Below, piece after piece: positions 32,630 to 45,078 of a DNA stretch of 64,000 bases. Location of the stretch: contig NC_045430.1 of NCBI RefSeq assembly GCF_902635505.1, forward strand, positions 277,930,181-277,994,180. Direction: 5' to 3'. Both the position numbers and the translations under genes were made by a program. The notes below the pieces were generated by a model. That model saw only the letters and a list, made by a program, of their open reading frames with translations, did no database searches and was not told the DNA's origin. The stretch's first letter is position 1; each line of letters begins with the position of its first letter. This DNA comes from Sarcophilus harrisii. Its lineage: Eukaryota > Chordata > Mammalia > Dasyuromorphia > Dasyuridae.

Positions 32630-32708
32630 GATACATATATTGTATTTAACATATATTTTAATATATTTAACATGTATTGGTGTACCTGCCATCTGGGGGA
32701 GGGATTTA
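32630..32708 (+). mobile_element. L1 3' UTR scrap
   Basis: 'tgtatttaacatatatttta', then 'acatgtattggtgtacctg' and 'ccatctgggggaggg' belong to the L1 3' UTR in + orientation, within a minus-strand L1. Confidence 0.55.
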
Positions 32709-32862
32709 CAAAATTAATTTTTCCCCTGAGGCAATTGGGGTCAAGTGACTTGCCCACAATTACATAGCTAGAAAGTGTTAAGTGTCTTAGGTCAGATTTG
32801 AACTTGGGTCCTCCTGACTTCAGGGCTGCTGCTCTATCCACTGTACCACCTAGCTGCACCAA
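32709..32862 (-). mobile_element. Marsupial tRNA-derived SINE
   Basis: The reverse strand reads 'ggtgcagctaggtggtacag', 'cagccctgaagtcaggagg', then 'gcaagtcacttgacccc', the full head and body of this SINE family. Confidence 0.88.
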
Positions 32863-33986
32863 GGAATTAATTTCTTCAGTGAACTGATTCAGCCAGTTCA
32901 ACTTTATTTTTTTTTTCTTCAATGAATTTTTGTATTTCTTTTTCCTTTTAGCCAATTCTACTTTTTGAGACATGTTTCTCCTCATTTGTATCTCTTACCA
33001 TTTGATCTATTCTTTTTTTTTTAATGTATTTGCTTTGTCACTAATTTTTTTGTATCTCCTTTACTGAACTGTTAAATAACTTTTCATGGATTTCTTTTAT
33101 CACTTTCATTTCTCTTCCTAATTTTTCTCCTACCTCTCTCATACTTGATTTTCAAATCTTTGTACACTCTTCTATGACCTGAGACAATTTACTATTTTTC
33201 TCATGGTCTTTGAATGAAGGAGTTGTCTTCTGAGTGTGTGTTTTGATCTTCTGATTGTCGATTATAGTTACTTTTTATAGGCAAAATCTTTTTTGCTCAT
33301 TTGCCTTTGAACTCTTCCTTGAAATAGGGTTCTATTTCTAGGGCAGAGAATGCACTGTCCTAAGTAGTTTTGTATAGCTGTTTTCAGAGATATTTCAAGG
33401 AACCTATAAGTTTTCAATTATACCTAGGTGGTATCAACTAAGAAGAGGTGTATTCTTTTGGTCTGTACTCTGGTCAGTGAGTGACCACAAACCCTCTTTT
33501 CTGCCCTGGAATTATAAAGAGGGTTCCCATTTTAGCCTGCAAGCTCTGCTCCGTTAAGGTTCCTTTTCATCCTCGCCACCCAGGAATATTTGGACAAAAC
33601 AAGAGTCCTCTTTCATTGTTATCAAAAAGATCCCTTTTAGTTCCTAACCAGTTGTCTGACTCCCTTTCCATCTGTGAACTGAGAGCTCCAGAAGCAGTTA
33701 CTGCTGATTCAGTGGCTTCTAAGGCCTGTTTCAGGTTTGCTGGGACCATGGTTTGTGCTAGAGCAGCCTATGCTGGACTGTGCTCTACCCTCATCCTGGT
33801 GCAATAGACCTTTCCCTGTTGACCTTCTAAGTTGTTTTTGACTTGTACATTATTTCACCCCCTCCTCCTATGGGTTTTTCCACTCCAGGAATTATCCTAT
33901 AGTGACATTTAAAGGTGTTCAAAGGGATTTCGGGGAGAGCTTAGGAAAGTCTCTGTCCTTTCCCTACCATCTTAGCTCCACCCATC

Positions 33987-34639
33987 TTTTTTTCCTAATA
34001 ATAAAATATGAGGTTCCTCTTTCAAGCTAATGACTTGGTTTTTGTCCTTGCTGTAACTTGTCCCCATTAGACAATTTTGTTCAGCTGCTTTCAGTTAAAA
34101 AAATTATTCTTGGCAGACCACAGAAATAAAATAAGATTTCAGGAATTTATCTATCTCATTTATGTAATGATCAAGAGCAATGTAAGGATTTTTTTTTACC
34201 TGCCTATCTGTCTGCCTAATAATTATACAAATATCAAAATCCAAGAAAAAATTATAAAGAAGAAAAATATTGAGAAGTGAATATAGAAACAGATTTTGTT
34301 ATTTTCTCCTTAAAGTTGATTTTATATATGTATGCACATACATATTCATTATACATATACACTATATGTATATGATTTCCTCCTTTAAATACAAACTAAC
34401 AAATATTCTGTATAGATCCTTTAGGCTTTTCTCAGACACTTTACACATCCATGTATATATAACATGTACGTAAACATATATCTTTATATACAAACATATG
34501 TTATGTGTATAAATATCTATGGGATGCATATGCTATAAACACATATTTTACATGCATATTTATATACATCCATTTGAAATCCTGTGGTTTACAGATACAA
34601 CTGTTGATGTCTAGGAGATCTTGAAGCTGTTTTTAAGAG
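33987..34639. other. AT-rich intergenic with TATG/CATA low complexity
   Basis: Microsatellite-like text in 34320-34560. No gene is supported. Confidence 0.5.
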
Positions 34640-34755
34640 GTTAAATACATTTTGTGAGTAGGGATGATTTCTTCTTTATTTTTATAGTTCCAATACCTAG
34701 CAGAGTGTCTAGCTCATCATAGGTGCTTCATCAGTACTTGTTGGTTGATAATATC
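34640..34755 (+). mobile_element. L2 3' end
   Basis: 'tagttccaatacctagcaga', 'gtctagctcatcataggtgc' and 'tcatcagtacttgttgg' correspond to the L2 3' terminus. Confidence 0.6.
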
Positions 34756-35209
34756 TGAGAATTAAGAGTCAAAAAGGCTTTACAAATGACCCAGGCACTT
34801 ATTTTTTTTTTTTATGTTTTATTCGTGCTTTTTGTATTTTCTACCACAACTGTAGGTTAATAATCCTTCTCACATTTAGCCCTCATTTATAATAAAAAAA
34901 AAAAAGAGTAGTTAAGCAAGACACACAGACTTTACCAATTGGCCCATGAGGAAGACACATTTCACCAAAGCTCCTTGTGACCTAAAATAAGACCTTGAAT
35001 ATCAAATGAATTCTCATCTCCTTTTTTTGTGTTTTCACTAACATCAGTGAAATAATTGTGTAGCTCTGATCTATACTTTTTATTATGATTCAACTTATAG
35101 GTGTCTCCATTGATTCTTGTGACATAATGAGGTTCCATTTTATTCATATACAGTAGTCCACTGTTCTCCATTCTGTGGGAACCCACTTTTAGTTTAATTT
35201 AGTTTTTTT

Positions 35210-36950
35210 TGTTATAAAATTTAAAAAAACACTTATGAATATTTTTGTATGTATTTTACCATTCTGGTTTTAAACTTTGTAAGTAAAGTATCTAGTAAAT
35301 TCACTGAAACAAAGGGTATCCACAATTCAGTACTTTTTTTTTTCCTTTCTTCATCCAATTCCAAATTTTGTTCCAGAATGGTTGGAGCAGCTCATAGCTC
35401 AATTTACTGATAGAATGTCAATATTTCTGTTTTCTTAAAGCCCACTCCACTATAAAATATTGTCACTTTTTATCATCTTTCACAGTATGCCTTGTGTGTA
35501 TGGAAAAGGTGGTCAAAGTCAAATTATTTTCATTGGCATTTTTCTTGTTACCAGTTTTGGAAAATGGTTGTAGTTGCTGATATTTTGCATGTCTTGTTTT
35601 GATAATTTTGCATCCTTATGCTATTGGAAGTATTCTAATTTAGAATATTTGGAACACCTCTTCCCTGTGTTTATCTTGTATATTTTGCTTTTTTTCAGAA
35701 ATATTTGAAGTAAACATGTTTTCCTTACCTGACAGCTCTATTCTATTTGCTTTATTTAACCAAATGCTTTAAATTAAGCTGTATGTAATGGAAATTGTCT
35801 TTTATTGTTTCTTTTGTCATTTCTTCTACATCTTTTTTGGTTATGAATGTTTCTTCCATATTCCTTCCATAGTTGTGGAAAAAAAAAACTTCTTGCCCTA
35901 CTCTCTTTTGTTTTCAGTGATAAAACCACTCAACATGTATGACTTATGACTTTAATTTCTGAGTTAAAATTATTTTCTACCAACCTTTTGTTTGGAAAAC
36001 TTTTTCTTTTTTTATATCAACGAATGGTTTTAATTATTATTGCTTTATTTTGTAATTTTTGGTATCTGATAATGATAATCACACCTTTTCATACTTTCTT
36101 CACCATTTCCCTTCAAATTCTTGACTTTTTTAGCCTGCAGATTTTGTTATTCCATCCATTACTCGAAATTAATCTCTTTGACAGTTTGGTTGTTATAGCA
36201 TTAAATGTGTTAATTAATTTAGGAACTACTCATTTTATTAATTTGTGCAAAATACCCATGAATATCTCTTTAATTTTTAGTTATTCTTTTATTTTTTGCA
36301 GACTACTTTGTAGTTTATGTTCACAAGTCCTAGAAATGTCTTAATAGACTAGTTCTTAGATATTCTGTTTATATTATAATTTTAAATGGAACTTATCTTC
36401 TGTCATTTATGTGTGGTTTTGACTAATAGTGTGCAGATGTGCTGATAGCTATTTAGTTGGGGATTTCCTACTTTTTCGAAGCTATTAGTTGATTCAGCAT
36501 TTTTAAAAATTCTCATTATTTTTTGTAAAGTGTCATATCCTCTGTAAAAATAATTTTCTTATTTCTTTGCCAATATCATCTGTTTAACTAATTTCTTATT
36601 TCCTCTTCCTTTTCTAGAATATCTACTGTTGTGTCAAATAGTGAATAGAAAGGGTTGCTTTGTCACTGTATTTATGGGAAAACTTTGCATTGTTTCCCCA
36701 TTGTGAATACCTTTGCAGCTCTTGAATTTAGATGTATGTTGCTAATCACTTTACATGAGACCTTTCCTTGCTTGTTTTCAGTTTTATTTAAAATAATCCC
36801 TTACATGTTATCAGAAACTTTATGTATCTGATGATATGTGTTCTTATTGCTTTTGCTATTTCTATGGTTACTCAAGTTAATTGTTTTCATTATGTTGAAC
36901 CATTTTTTGCCCCTAATGTGAATCCAACCTTGGTGTAATGAATACTATGT
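35210..36950 (-). mobile_element. Ancient L1 ORF2 relic
   Basis: Long T-rich + strand text whose complement is L1 ORF2. The segment 'cattatgttgaaccattttt' followed by 'gaatccaaccttggtgtaat' matches the reverse of a well-known L1 ORF2 stretch. It is more decayed than the nested copies and has many stops. Confidence 0.7.
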
Positions 36951-36982
36951 GGTCACATTACTGTAATACATGACCCTCTCCA

Positions 36983-37339
36983 GTGCTATCTGACTCAGAG
37001 AAGGGACTTCTGACAAGACAGCTGAAGAAGAGGTTGAATCCAAGCCCCTCCTTATTTTTATCATTCTCCAGTTGCAAAAAAGCCAACAAATATTCCAAAA
37101 AAGAAGGAGGGTTGAAAGGAGAGGAGAGAATGAAGCAGATGGCAGGTAGATTGAGTGATAACTTCTCTTTGGCAGTGAGCAATAGAACATTTTCAATACA
37201 AGGCATCACAGATGGACCAGAAGTAAGATTGTTAAAGAAGGAAAAGTCAGCAAACAATATTAAAAAGAATGAGGTAGATGATGTTTGTGGACATATGCTT
37301 AGGGGTTTAAAAAAATGCAATTTTAAAACACCTCAGTGA
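36983..37339 (+). other. Unassigned open frame, 118 codons
   Basis: An open frame with a basic, lysine-rich translation (KKANKYSKKEGG, RLSDNFSLAVSNRTFSI, EVRLLKKEKSANN). I do not recognise it. It sits just past the right edge of the L1 relic, and the opposite strand is also open. There is no splice, promoter or tail evidence. It could be chance or a decayed retrocopy. Confidence 0.2.
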
Positions 37340-37559
37340 ATTACAAAATAAAGAAATACAATCTGCAAGACTCCCAGAGAAATAAGGAGACCACTTTAAG
37401 AAACTCCAGATTATCTCTGAAGGGAAAGAAAATAAATAAAATTAGAAATAAAGATCAAATCAACTCAAACCTTTCATTATGTAAATAAGAAAAGTAGAAT
37501 TTCAACCCAAGTCCTTTGATCCAAATCCAGCATCCTTCTTAAATCTTAAAATAGAAATC

Positions 37560-37825
37560 AATTGTTCACTTACATTTTGTTTTATTATTCATTTCCTTTC
37601 CTTGTTGAACGGATTTTTCTTGTGCAACAAGAATTACATAAATTACATAAATATGTTTACACATATTGGATTTAACAAATATTTAACATGTATAACATAT
37701 ATTGGATTGCTTGTCATTTAGGGGAGGAGGTGGGGGGAAGGAGGGGAAAATCTGAAACACAAGGTTATGCAAGGGTCAATGTTGAAAAATTATTCGTGCA
37801 TATGTTTTGAAAATAAAAAGCTTAA
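37560..37825 (+). mobile_element. L1 3' UTR insertion with 12-bp target duplication
   Basis: L1 3' UTR text ('ggatttttcttgtgcaacaa', 'ggtcaatgttgaaaaattat', 'aaaataaaaagctt') is flanked by AAAATAGAAATC at 37548-37559 and 37826-37837. Strongly 5'-truncated. Confidence 0.88.
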
Positions 37826-37837
37826 AAAATAGAAATC

Positions 37838-39445
37838 CAGACCAAGAAGAGGAATCCCCTACAGTAAAAAGAAGACCCTTTGGATTATTGTAAATGTTAA
37901 TGCAACATAATCTCTTTTTAACATATGCAACTTGAGAATTCAAGCACCAAGCTTACACGTATTTTTCAAATCACCAAATTAATTTTTGAAATGGAGTCAT
38001 CTGGACCAAATCATATATGAGCAAGCACCCCTACTCCAAGGCACCCTCAAAAAGCAGTGGCTTCCCCTCTCCCTGGAAGCATTCTGGAAGAGCCTAGGTG
38101 GTCATCTCTCAGTTCATGTTACATGAGATGACCCCCTGAGTTTCTTCCCACTTCTAAATTTTATGAATGAGTGATTCTGTGATACTAGACCAATGGAGAT
38201 CCCAACCCATATATGAAGTCAAGTGTCATGTCCTTTCTGAGTCTTCTCCAGGCTGGTTCTCTTTCCTGCACAGTAGAGTTTTTCATCAAGCTTGCCAGAT
38301 GAGAAAAAAAATCATTTTATTAACTAATAATTGAATGTAAAAGGGCAGAACTCTTGACAGCTTTTGGAGATCCTCAGAGGCAATCCACTTAATGTTTGGT
38401 CTTTGTTTCTACTCAAGATGGGTTGTCAGTGGCCATCCTTATGAAGACAAGGGTTTTCAGAGGTTGATTTATTTGTTAGCAATGTTTTCCTCTCCTTTGG
38501 CATTCGTGGACATCTTTATTGCCTTGTTTTGCCTTCCATTTCTTGCATATAAATGTTCTCTACCCCCGTCCCCCATTTAAGCCAGTTACCCTTTTTCCAA
38601 ATTCTAGTGCAGAAATCCCTTATTGGGCACATTCCTTTGACAGCTTATACCAAATTCATGTGAATCCCTCCAAGTCATGCATTATAAACATAAAGCCTAA
38701 TTAAGAATCAATATTAAAATCAACAAACACGCTGTTAGCCTGGATTTTCAGCATGAAAATCAAAGGCAAAGTCTGTGGAGGGACTGGTAATTAGTTCCAC
38801 ATTTGTTGGACATAATTTAAAAATGTGTTGGCACCCCTGTCTCAAGGATAAACTGGGACAAACTCCACTTGCCAGTTCTTGTTCAAGGAAACAGCCATAG
38901 CAGGTAAAAGATCGGTTCAAACAGGGCCATAACCGCTGGGAGTTTAAAAGTAAATAAAATGAGTTTATAATTTATGAGATGATGAGCAGCAAAGGGACGA
39001 AATCTAAACATTCTGTTACTCAAAACACAAAAGCACTTCTGCCTCCTTTATTCCATATCCTGTTTATTCTGTCTCCTGCCATGTATTATGCTTTTCAGAC
39101 CCGCTTGTCTTGAGCCAGCCCCTGACTGGTACCTGGTCACAAGATTGATTCTAAACCAAAATTCCAGGCTTGTGTGTGTGCTTTGGGGCATGTGGGCCAA
39201 CCTTCCTGAATGATAAAGCAGTTCCAACTAATAATGTGTGGGGTAGGCATCCATCTCCTTCTCAGATACACCTTCTCTCATATTCCTGGTGACCAATAAT
39301 TTCAGAAGGCTACAATTTGGAGCTAGAGAGGGCTCATCCTTGTGGATTATGGTGAAGATCAGCATGATACCTTCTGTAAAGAGCTTTGTCAGTGTTCAAG
39401 AGATGTTTAACCAAGAAATCAAAACCATTTCTAGTCATATTAAAA
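37838..39445. other. Intergenic, nothing recognised
   Basis: Unique-looking AT-rich DNA without a supportable gene. Confidence 0.45.
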
Positions 39446-40222
39446 AAAAAAAACACTATTGATTAGAGAAATGCAAATTAAGACGACTCTGAAGTACCAC
39501 TACACATTTCTCAGATTGGCTAAAATGACAGATAAAGACAGTGATGCGTGTTGGAGGGGATGTAGGGAAACTGGGACACTGATGCATTGTTGGTGGAATT
39601 GTGAACATATCCAACCATTCTGGAGAGCAATTTGGAACTATGCCCAAAGGGCTTTCAAACTGTGTATACCCTTTGATCCAGCAGGGTCTCTACTGGGCCT
39701 GTATTCCAAAGAGATCTTAAATGCAGGAAAGGGACCCATATGTGCAAAAATGTTTGTAGCAGCCATTTTTATAGTGACAAGAAACTGAAAACTAAGTGGA
39801 TGCCCATCAGTTGGGGAATGGCTGGATAAGTTATGGTATATGAATGTTATGGAATATTATTGTTTTATAAGAAATGATCAGCAAAGTGATTTCAGAAAGA
39901 CTTGTGTAGACTCACATGAGCTGATGCCAAGTGTGAATAGAACCAAGAGAACATTGTATACGGCAACAAGAAGATGATCAATTCTGATGGATGTGGCTCT
40001 TTTCAAAAAATGAGGTGATTCAGGCCAGTTCCAATGATCTTGTGATGAAGAGAGCTATCTGTACCCAGAGAGAGGATTGTGGGAATTGAGTATGGATCAC
40101 AAGATAACATTTTCACCTTTTCTTGTTGTTGTTTTGCTTTTTTTGTTTTCTTTTTTCTCTTTATGATCTGATTTTTCTTGCTTAGCATGAAAAATATGTA
40201 AACATGTTTAGAACTGCACATG
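39446..40222 (+). mobile_element. L1 3' part (ORF2 C-terminus and 3' UTR)
   Basis: Open for about 109 codons at 39459-39788, encoding CWRGCRETGTLMHCWWNCEHIQPFW (read as CWRGCRETGTL then HCWWNC), then PFDPAGSLLGLYSKE. The human L1 counterpart is CWRGCGEKGTLLHCWWNC. A 3' UTR follows to about 40222, and then an AG run. Confidence 0.88.
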
Positions 40223-40484
40223 TTAAACCTAAAAAGAGAGAGAGAGAGATGTCTAAATGTTAACTTTTATTATTCTTTCCTTCTGAATCTCTATTTTCTT
40301 GTTTGACAAATCAAAGGCTTGGGCTCAATGGCATCTCAGGATTCAATTCTAAATTCAATGATTACACCTTCCTATGATTAGATTATTTCAGAGGCCCTTC
40401 CACTTCTAAAATTCTGACAATCCAAAGGTAAATCATTCTAAGATTATGTAATTTGCTATTGCTTTTAATATTGCTGATTGTCAA

Positions 40485-40741
40485 AGTGGAGGCCGCTAGG
40501 TGGCACCATAGTGCACAGAGCACAGGGTCTAAAGTCAGGATCATTTCTCTTCTGAAATCCAATGAGGCCTTAGACACTGACTAGCTGGGTGACTATGGGC
40601 AAGTCATTTCACACAGTTTGCCTCAGTTTCCTCATCTGTACCAAGAGCTGAAGAAGGAAATGTCAGAACTCCAATATCTGCCAAGAAAACTGCAAATGTG
40701 GTCATGGAAAATTGGACACAATTGAAAAACAAACAACAAAA
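40485..40741 (+). mobile_element. Marsupial SINE with long tail
   Basis: 'ccgctaggtggcaccatag', then 'gcaagtcatttcacacagt', 'tttcctcatctgtaccaag', 'gccaagaaaactgcaaatg' and 'ggacacaattgaaaaac': head, CORE-like body and the tail common to these SINEs. Confidence 0.8.
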
Positions 40742-40904
40742 AGGGGGAAATCAGCTTATTTTTTTTCTAATAACTTTATTTTCATAAACACATCTTTTCA
40801 CTCTTAATATCCTATGGGATTTTATCTTTTGACTCATGGCTAAAACCTTCCCCTGGGTGTTGTGTGCTTTGTTAGAATATGAACTCCTTGAACACAAGGA
40901 CAGT

Positions 40905-41055
40905 AGGGAGTGTGTGTGTATGTGTGTGTTTGTGTGTGTGTGTATGTGTGTTTGTGTGTGTGTATAGATATATCTATATATATAATATATAAAATATACC
41001 TATATCTCTTTATATATATATATATATACATAGATACACACATATACATATATAA
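40905..41055. repeat. TG and TA microsatellites
   Basis: An interrupted TG run (about 40909-40962) followed by TATA-rich text to 41055. Confidence 0.9.
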
Positions 41056-41247
41056 TCCTAGCACTTAGCAAGTACTTTGCAAATATTAAGGACTTTAGTA
41101 AATATTTCATTCATTTCTTTATTCCCTGGAAAACTAATGAAGAGTTCTGATTTTAAAGATTCAAAATCACATCATTATTTTAATTTTTCTGTCAGTTCTT
41201 TTCTCAGCAAAAATCACAATTTTCTTTGGTTTATTTCAGTGTGTGCT

Positions 41248-41345
41248 TTTTCTTCCAGGAGAATATGAGTTGCTTGATGGTAAGATGTGTTTTATGTCTG
41301 TATCCCCAGGACTTAGTGTAGCACTTGGCACATTATAGTACTTAG
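41248..41345 (+). mobile_element. L2 3' end
   Basis: 'tgtctgtatccccaggactt' then 'agcacttggcacattatag' is the L2 3' terminal text. Confidence 0.65.
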
Positions 41346-42429
41346 CATGCATACTCATTGGGTTAGACGTTCATCAGTAGAATTTGTTGGATTCCTGAGC
41401 TTTGTCGTTTGACCTTCCTGCGTTCCATGGTTTTTGGAGCTTTTTCTAATAGTTAAGCCTTTTGGATACAAATAGAGGGCAGCAAGAACTAGGTGAAGAT
41501 CATCAGAAAAAGCGGATGGGTGTGGTGTTCTAAAAATGGATTTGGATCACGAACTCAAGGCACATAACTGGTCTGAGCTCATGGGGATCTGTCCTAGGTA
41601 CATCCTATAGAATACAGTCAGAGGCCCTCTTGTGGCTAGACATCAAAATGAAAGAGACCTCTCAAAAGAGCATATAGAGATTGTCCCAGTGTTTTTTCAC
41701 TTTTTTTTTTTAGTAAGCAGGCCTATAAAGGCAATGAGAAGCCAAGCTCATTACTCATTTTAGGAAAAGCAACTAGTTTGTTGAAATACTCTGATCTGAG
41801 TGCTCAATTTTCATCAGAATGGGGGGGGGGACTCTTTTATCACATTAGGTCTCTTCTGTTATCCAACAGAATAATTTTTGGCAAGGGCAGGTCATGGGAT
41901 TTTCTGCTATGTTCCAGGTTCAAACCTCTACTCTATTATTTTAGCATAGTGACACTACCATTTATTATATGACACTTTATTTGGGCACATCATTTAAGTT
42001 ATCTATGGCTTGACTTCCACACCTCTAAAATAAAAACTCAGCACTCTATCAATTCATCAAACATTTATTAAGGACTCGCTATGTTTATTATGTCATGATC
42101 GGATCTTGGAATACTCATGAAAAAAAATAATTTTTCCTTTGAGTTCAGTTCAATAAGTATTTATCAAATGCAAACTCCATTTTCTGCTTTATTTTGTGTA
42201 TAAAAATGTTTTTGTATTCAAAATATAATAACAATTATTATAAAGACTAAAATACAAGAATGCAAAATAAATAATGAAAGAAACAAGACATCAGTGAAAT
42301 TTATGGTCCAAAAAGGCTGTGATGTGACCAAAGTGCAGGAACATCAAATGGATTGTCTGTGCTCCACTTACTCCATGGAAAGTTGGAAGAAAAAAAAGAC
42401 TCCCATTTCTGTACCTTTGCAAAGACTCT
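41346..42429. other. Intergenic, nothing recognised
   Basis: Includes G9 at about 41821 and an AT-rich stretch near 42180-42270. No gene is supported. Confidence 0.45.
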
Positions 42430-42690
42430 TATCCCCACTTGGAAGGCTATTCTTCCTTACCTTTACCTCTTAGCATCTCTCCATTCTTTTAATGCTCAGC
42501 TCAAATTGCATCTCCCTTTGTAAGATCTTATCTGATTCCCTCAGCCACTGGTGATTCCTTTCTGAAATGACCTTGAATTTATTTTACATATACTTTGTGT
42601 ATTTGTTTTCCCCAATAAAATGTAAGCTGTTTGAAGCTAGGAGCTATTTCACCTTTCTCTCTGTATCTTTGCTTGTTTGACTGAACATCC
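42430..42690 (+). mobile_element. L2 LINE 3' end
   Basis: 'aatgctcagctcaaattgca', 'tgattccctcagccactgg' and 'aatgtaagctgtttgaagc' follow the L2 3' region in order. Confidence 0.72.
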
Positions 42691-45028
42691 TGGTCATATA
42701 CACGACAGAAGAACTTGGAGGATGTGGTCACTGTCCTAAGTTGATAAGTTGTGTTTGAGTTGGGATCTGTATCACTGAAGTTGATATTGATGTTGATGTC
42801 GATGAGATTATACGTCAGTTGAAATATTGACGTACGATGACATAACTTGAAGTCAGCTAAGAGAATTAAATTCTAGAATACCAAAAAAGCAGATTCTTAA
42901 AGCTTTTTCTTTCTTTGACTAATTGTTCAAAATCACTAGATGCTCAATTTTGTTGTTTTAAAAGGTAAAGAAATTGCAAAGGGCTCCTGGGACCTTCTAA
43001 GTCAATTCTGTACAAATCTTGACATTTGTTGGAAGACTATTCTGGTACATTCATGCATTAGGTGGAAAGAACACAGGGTGGGGTCACCAGGTGGCTCTAT
43101 GCATTAACATTTTGAATGTAGGTAAGAGGGCAGATTTTCCCTCTTAGAGGTATATCCCAACTGGACTGTGAAGATCTGCTCCTCTCATATCCTGGACACT
43201 TTCTCATAAGAAGGGGAAAATGCTATCCCCTGCCATGTTGCCTTTTCTAGTCCCATTTCTATGTTAGCCCTTCACCTGGGTACAGCTGCAATGCCGTCTT
43301 TTGTCCAGCAGAGTGTGGACAAGGCCCTTTCTTGTTACATATTGCTACATACTGGTAGGTAAATGTGGGCTCTTAAGTCAGACCCACAACCATACTCATT
43401 CAGCATAAAAAGAACCCTTTAATTCAGATCTGTCTTTTGAAACCTTTTAGGCCTGCTTTTATTTTGGTAGAGATGATTAATTTTCAACTTCGATTGAGTT
43501 CAGGGAAGTTGGCATTAGTACTGCCAATTACCTTGGAGATTCACTTATGAAGACTGGAGGAAACAGAGGGAGTTTGTGGCCTTTGTCCAGCATTCTATAA
43601 CTACATCATTGCTTATCTATTTGCAGCAGAAGGGGTGAGTTTCTTGGTCAGGGTCTTGTTGTGTGAATGAGAATAGCAGAAGGATGACCATTGTCATGAC
43701 ACTGGCATGCTGGGAACTGCTCTAGAGTCTGATCCCTGGTCAGTGATTTATTATCTCTGTTGAACAGACCTTTTGGGCCTTGGCTTCCTCATCTGTAAAA
43801 TAAGTCCAAAAATAGTCACTCTCTAAGGTCCCTTGCAGATAAATTTTGTGAAAATAATTTCTTTTGCCATTGATACTTTGGCTGGACTCTATCAGAAATA
43901 TTGTCTCAACTCCATTGCGTGAAATTCGTATCTTTCTTGTTGACTGTGGGGCAAAAGAACTGGGAAAGTTTCCTCTGGTTAGTTTGGAAAAGGAAAAGAC
44001 AAATGAACCTCAGCATAAATGATTTGGCTCCTTGATTCCCTTCTTTCAAAAAAAATATAAATTAGAACAAATGTTAAAATATGATGTGTTGGTTTTAATT
44101 ATGCAGTGTTTATATTAAGCCTCAGGGCAATGGCTCAGCCTCCTCATCCCATCTGACTCAATGTTCAGTGTCCAGCATTTACTAAATAAATTATTATTCC
44201 ATGGAAGAAGAAAAAAGAATGCTGCTGCTGTTGTTGTTGTTTTAAAAAGCTCACTAAGGCACTTTATGGGTTTGCACCACTGACGAAAGAAGCACCAAGA
44301 AAACGCTAATTTCAGTCTTAGGCAAAATTGGGAGATCTGTCCTATTTTCCAAGTCACCCCCATATTTGAAAGCTCTTCTCTCTGTGGGTCCTCAGTCTGA
44401 CCTAGGGTCTTTGGTTTCTACATTTAAATGTGATTTGATTGATTCCCAAATAAAGAAAATTTGCCCAGGGTCACAGATTTACATAAATTAAACACTTATT
44501 CCATGAATCATTCATTTCATGAGAATATCTAGAAAGGACACAAGAAGTAGATGGTATTCAAAATAGCCCAAAACCAAACTGCCTTGAAGATTTAGTGAAA
44601 AGTACTGACTAGTTTTGCTTTGGAAGGATAATGTTTTCATTTTGTATTTTGAAATGGTCACAGGACCCGGTTTAGATAAACTCCAGAAAGATTATTTTAT
44701 ACACTTCTTTTTCTTGACCTAAGTCCCAGCCTTCAAGAACTTGATCTATGATTCAGTGAAGAGAAAAGAGATGGGAGTAAGAGATAAAACTCCTCTGCAG
44801 ATTTTCAGATGCTGATTTTGAGTTTTTTCCAACAAAAGTTTATAGACTGGGACAGTTCAAATCATAAATGTGACAACCGTAATCTCAAATAAAGCATATT
44901 ACCCTACTGCAAATCATGGCTGGAAATTTTTCTGGTTTTTTTTTCCCCTTGCAGACAGCTTGATAACTCTAAGACAACTGTAGGTTTTTCCATTTCATTT
45001 ACTATACATAATGAATCTGTTCCTTCTA

Positions 45029-45031
<3 letters not shown>
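42691..45031. other. Mostly unassigned intergenic DNA with weak MIR text
   Basis: A MIR-like piece is visible at about 43735-43840 ('cttcctcatctgtaaaataa'). The rest is unassigned. Confidence 0.4.

Positions 45032-45075
<44 letters not shown>
45032..45075. repeat. Pure A tract of 44 bp
   Basis: An uninterrupted A run with no recognised L1 or SINE body immediately upstream. Confidence 0.98.

Positions 45076-45078
<3 letters not shown>

Larger units (their letters stand above)
32213..33986 (-). mobile_element. L1 5' UTR and ORF1, outer element of the nest
   Basis: The minus strand starts at 33986 with 'gggtggagctaagatggtag', the typical L1 5' start, then passes through a 5' UTR into ORF1. Words such as 'atatcagggcatttttcctc' and 'tgcttgcaatattttctcc' are reverse ORF1 text. 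It is interrupted near 32630-32862 by an L1 3' UTR scrap and a SINE. Confidence 0.75.

Noticed and set aside
33481-33807. 108-codon + strand open frame
   Set aside because: It lies antisense within the L1 5' UTR part of the outer nested element.
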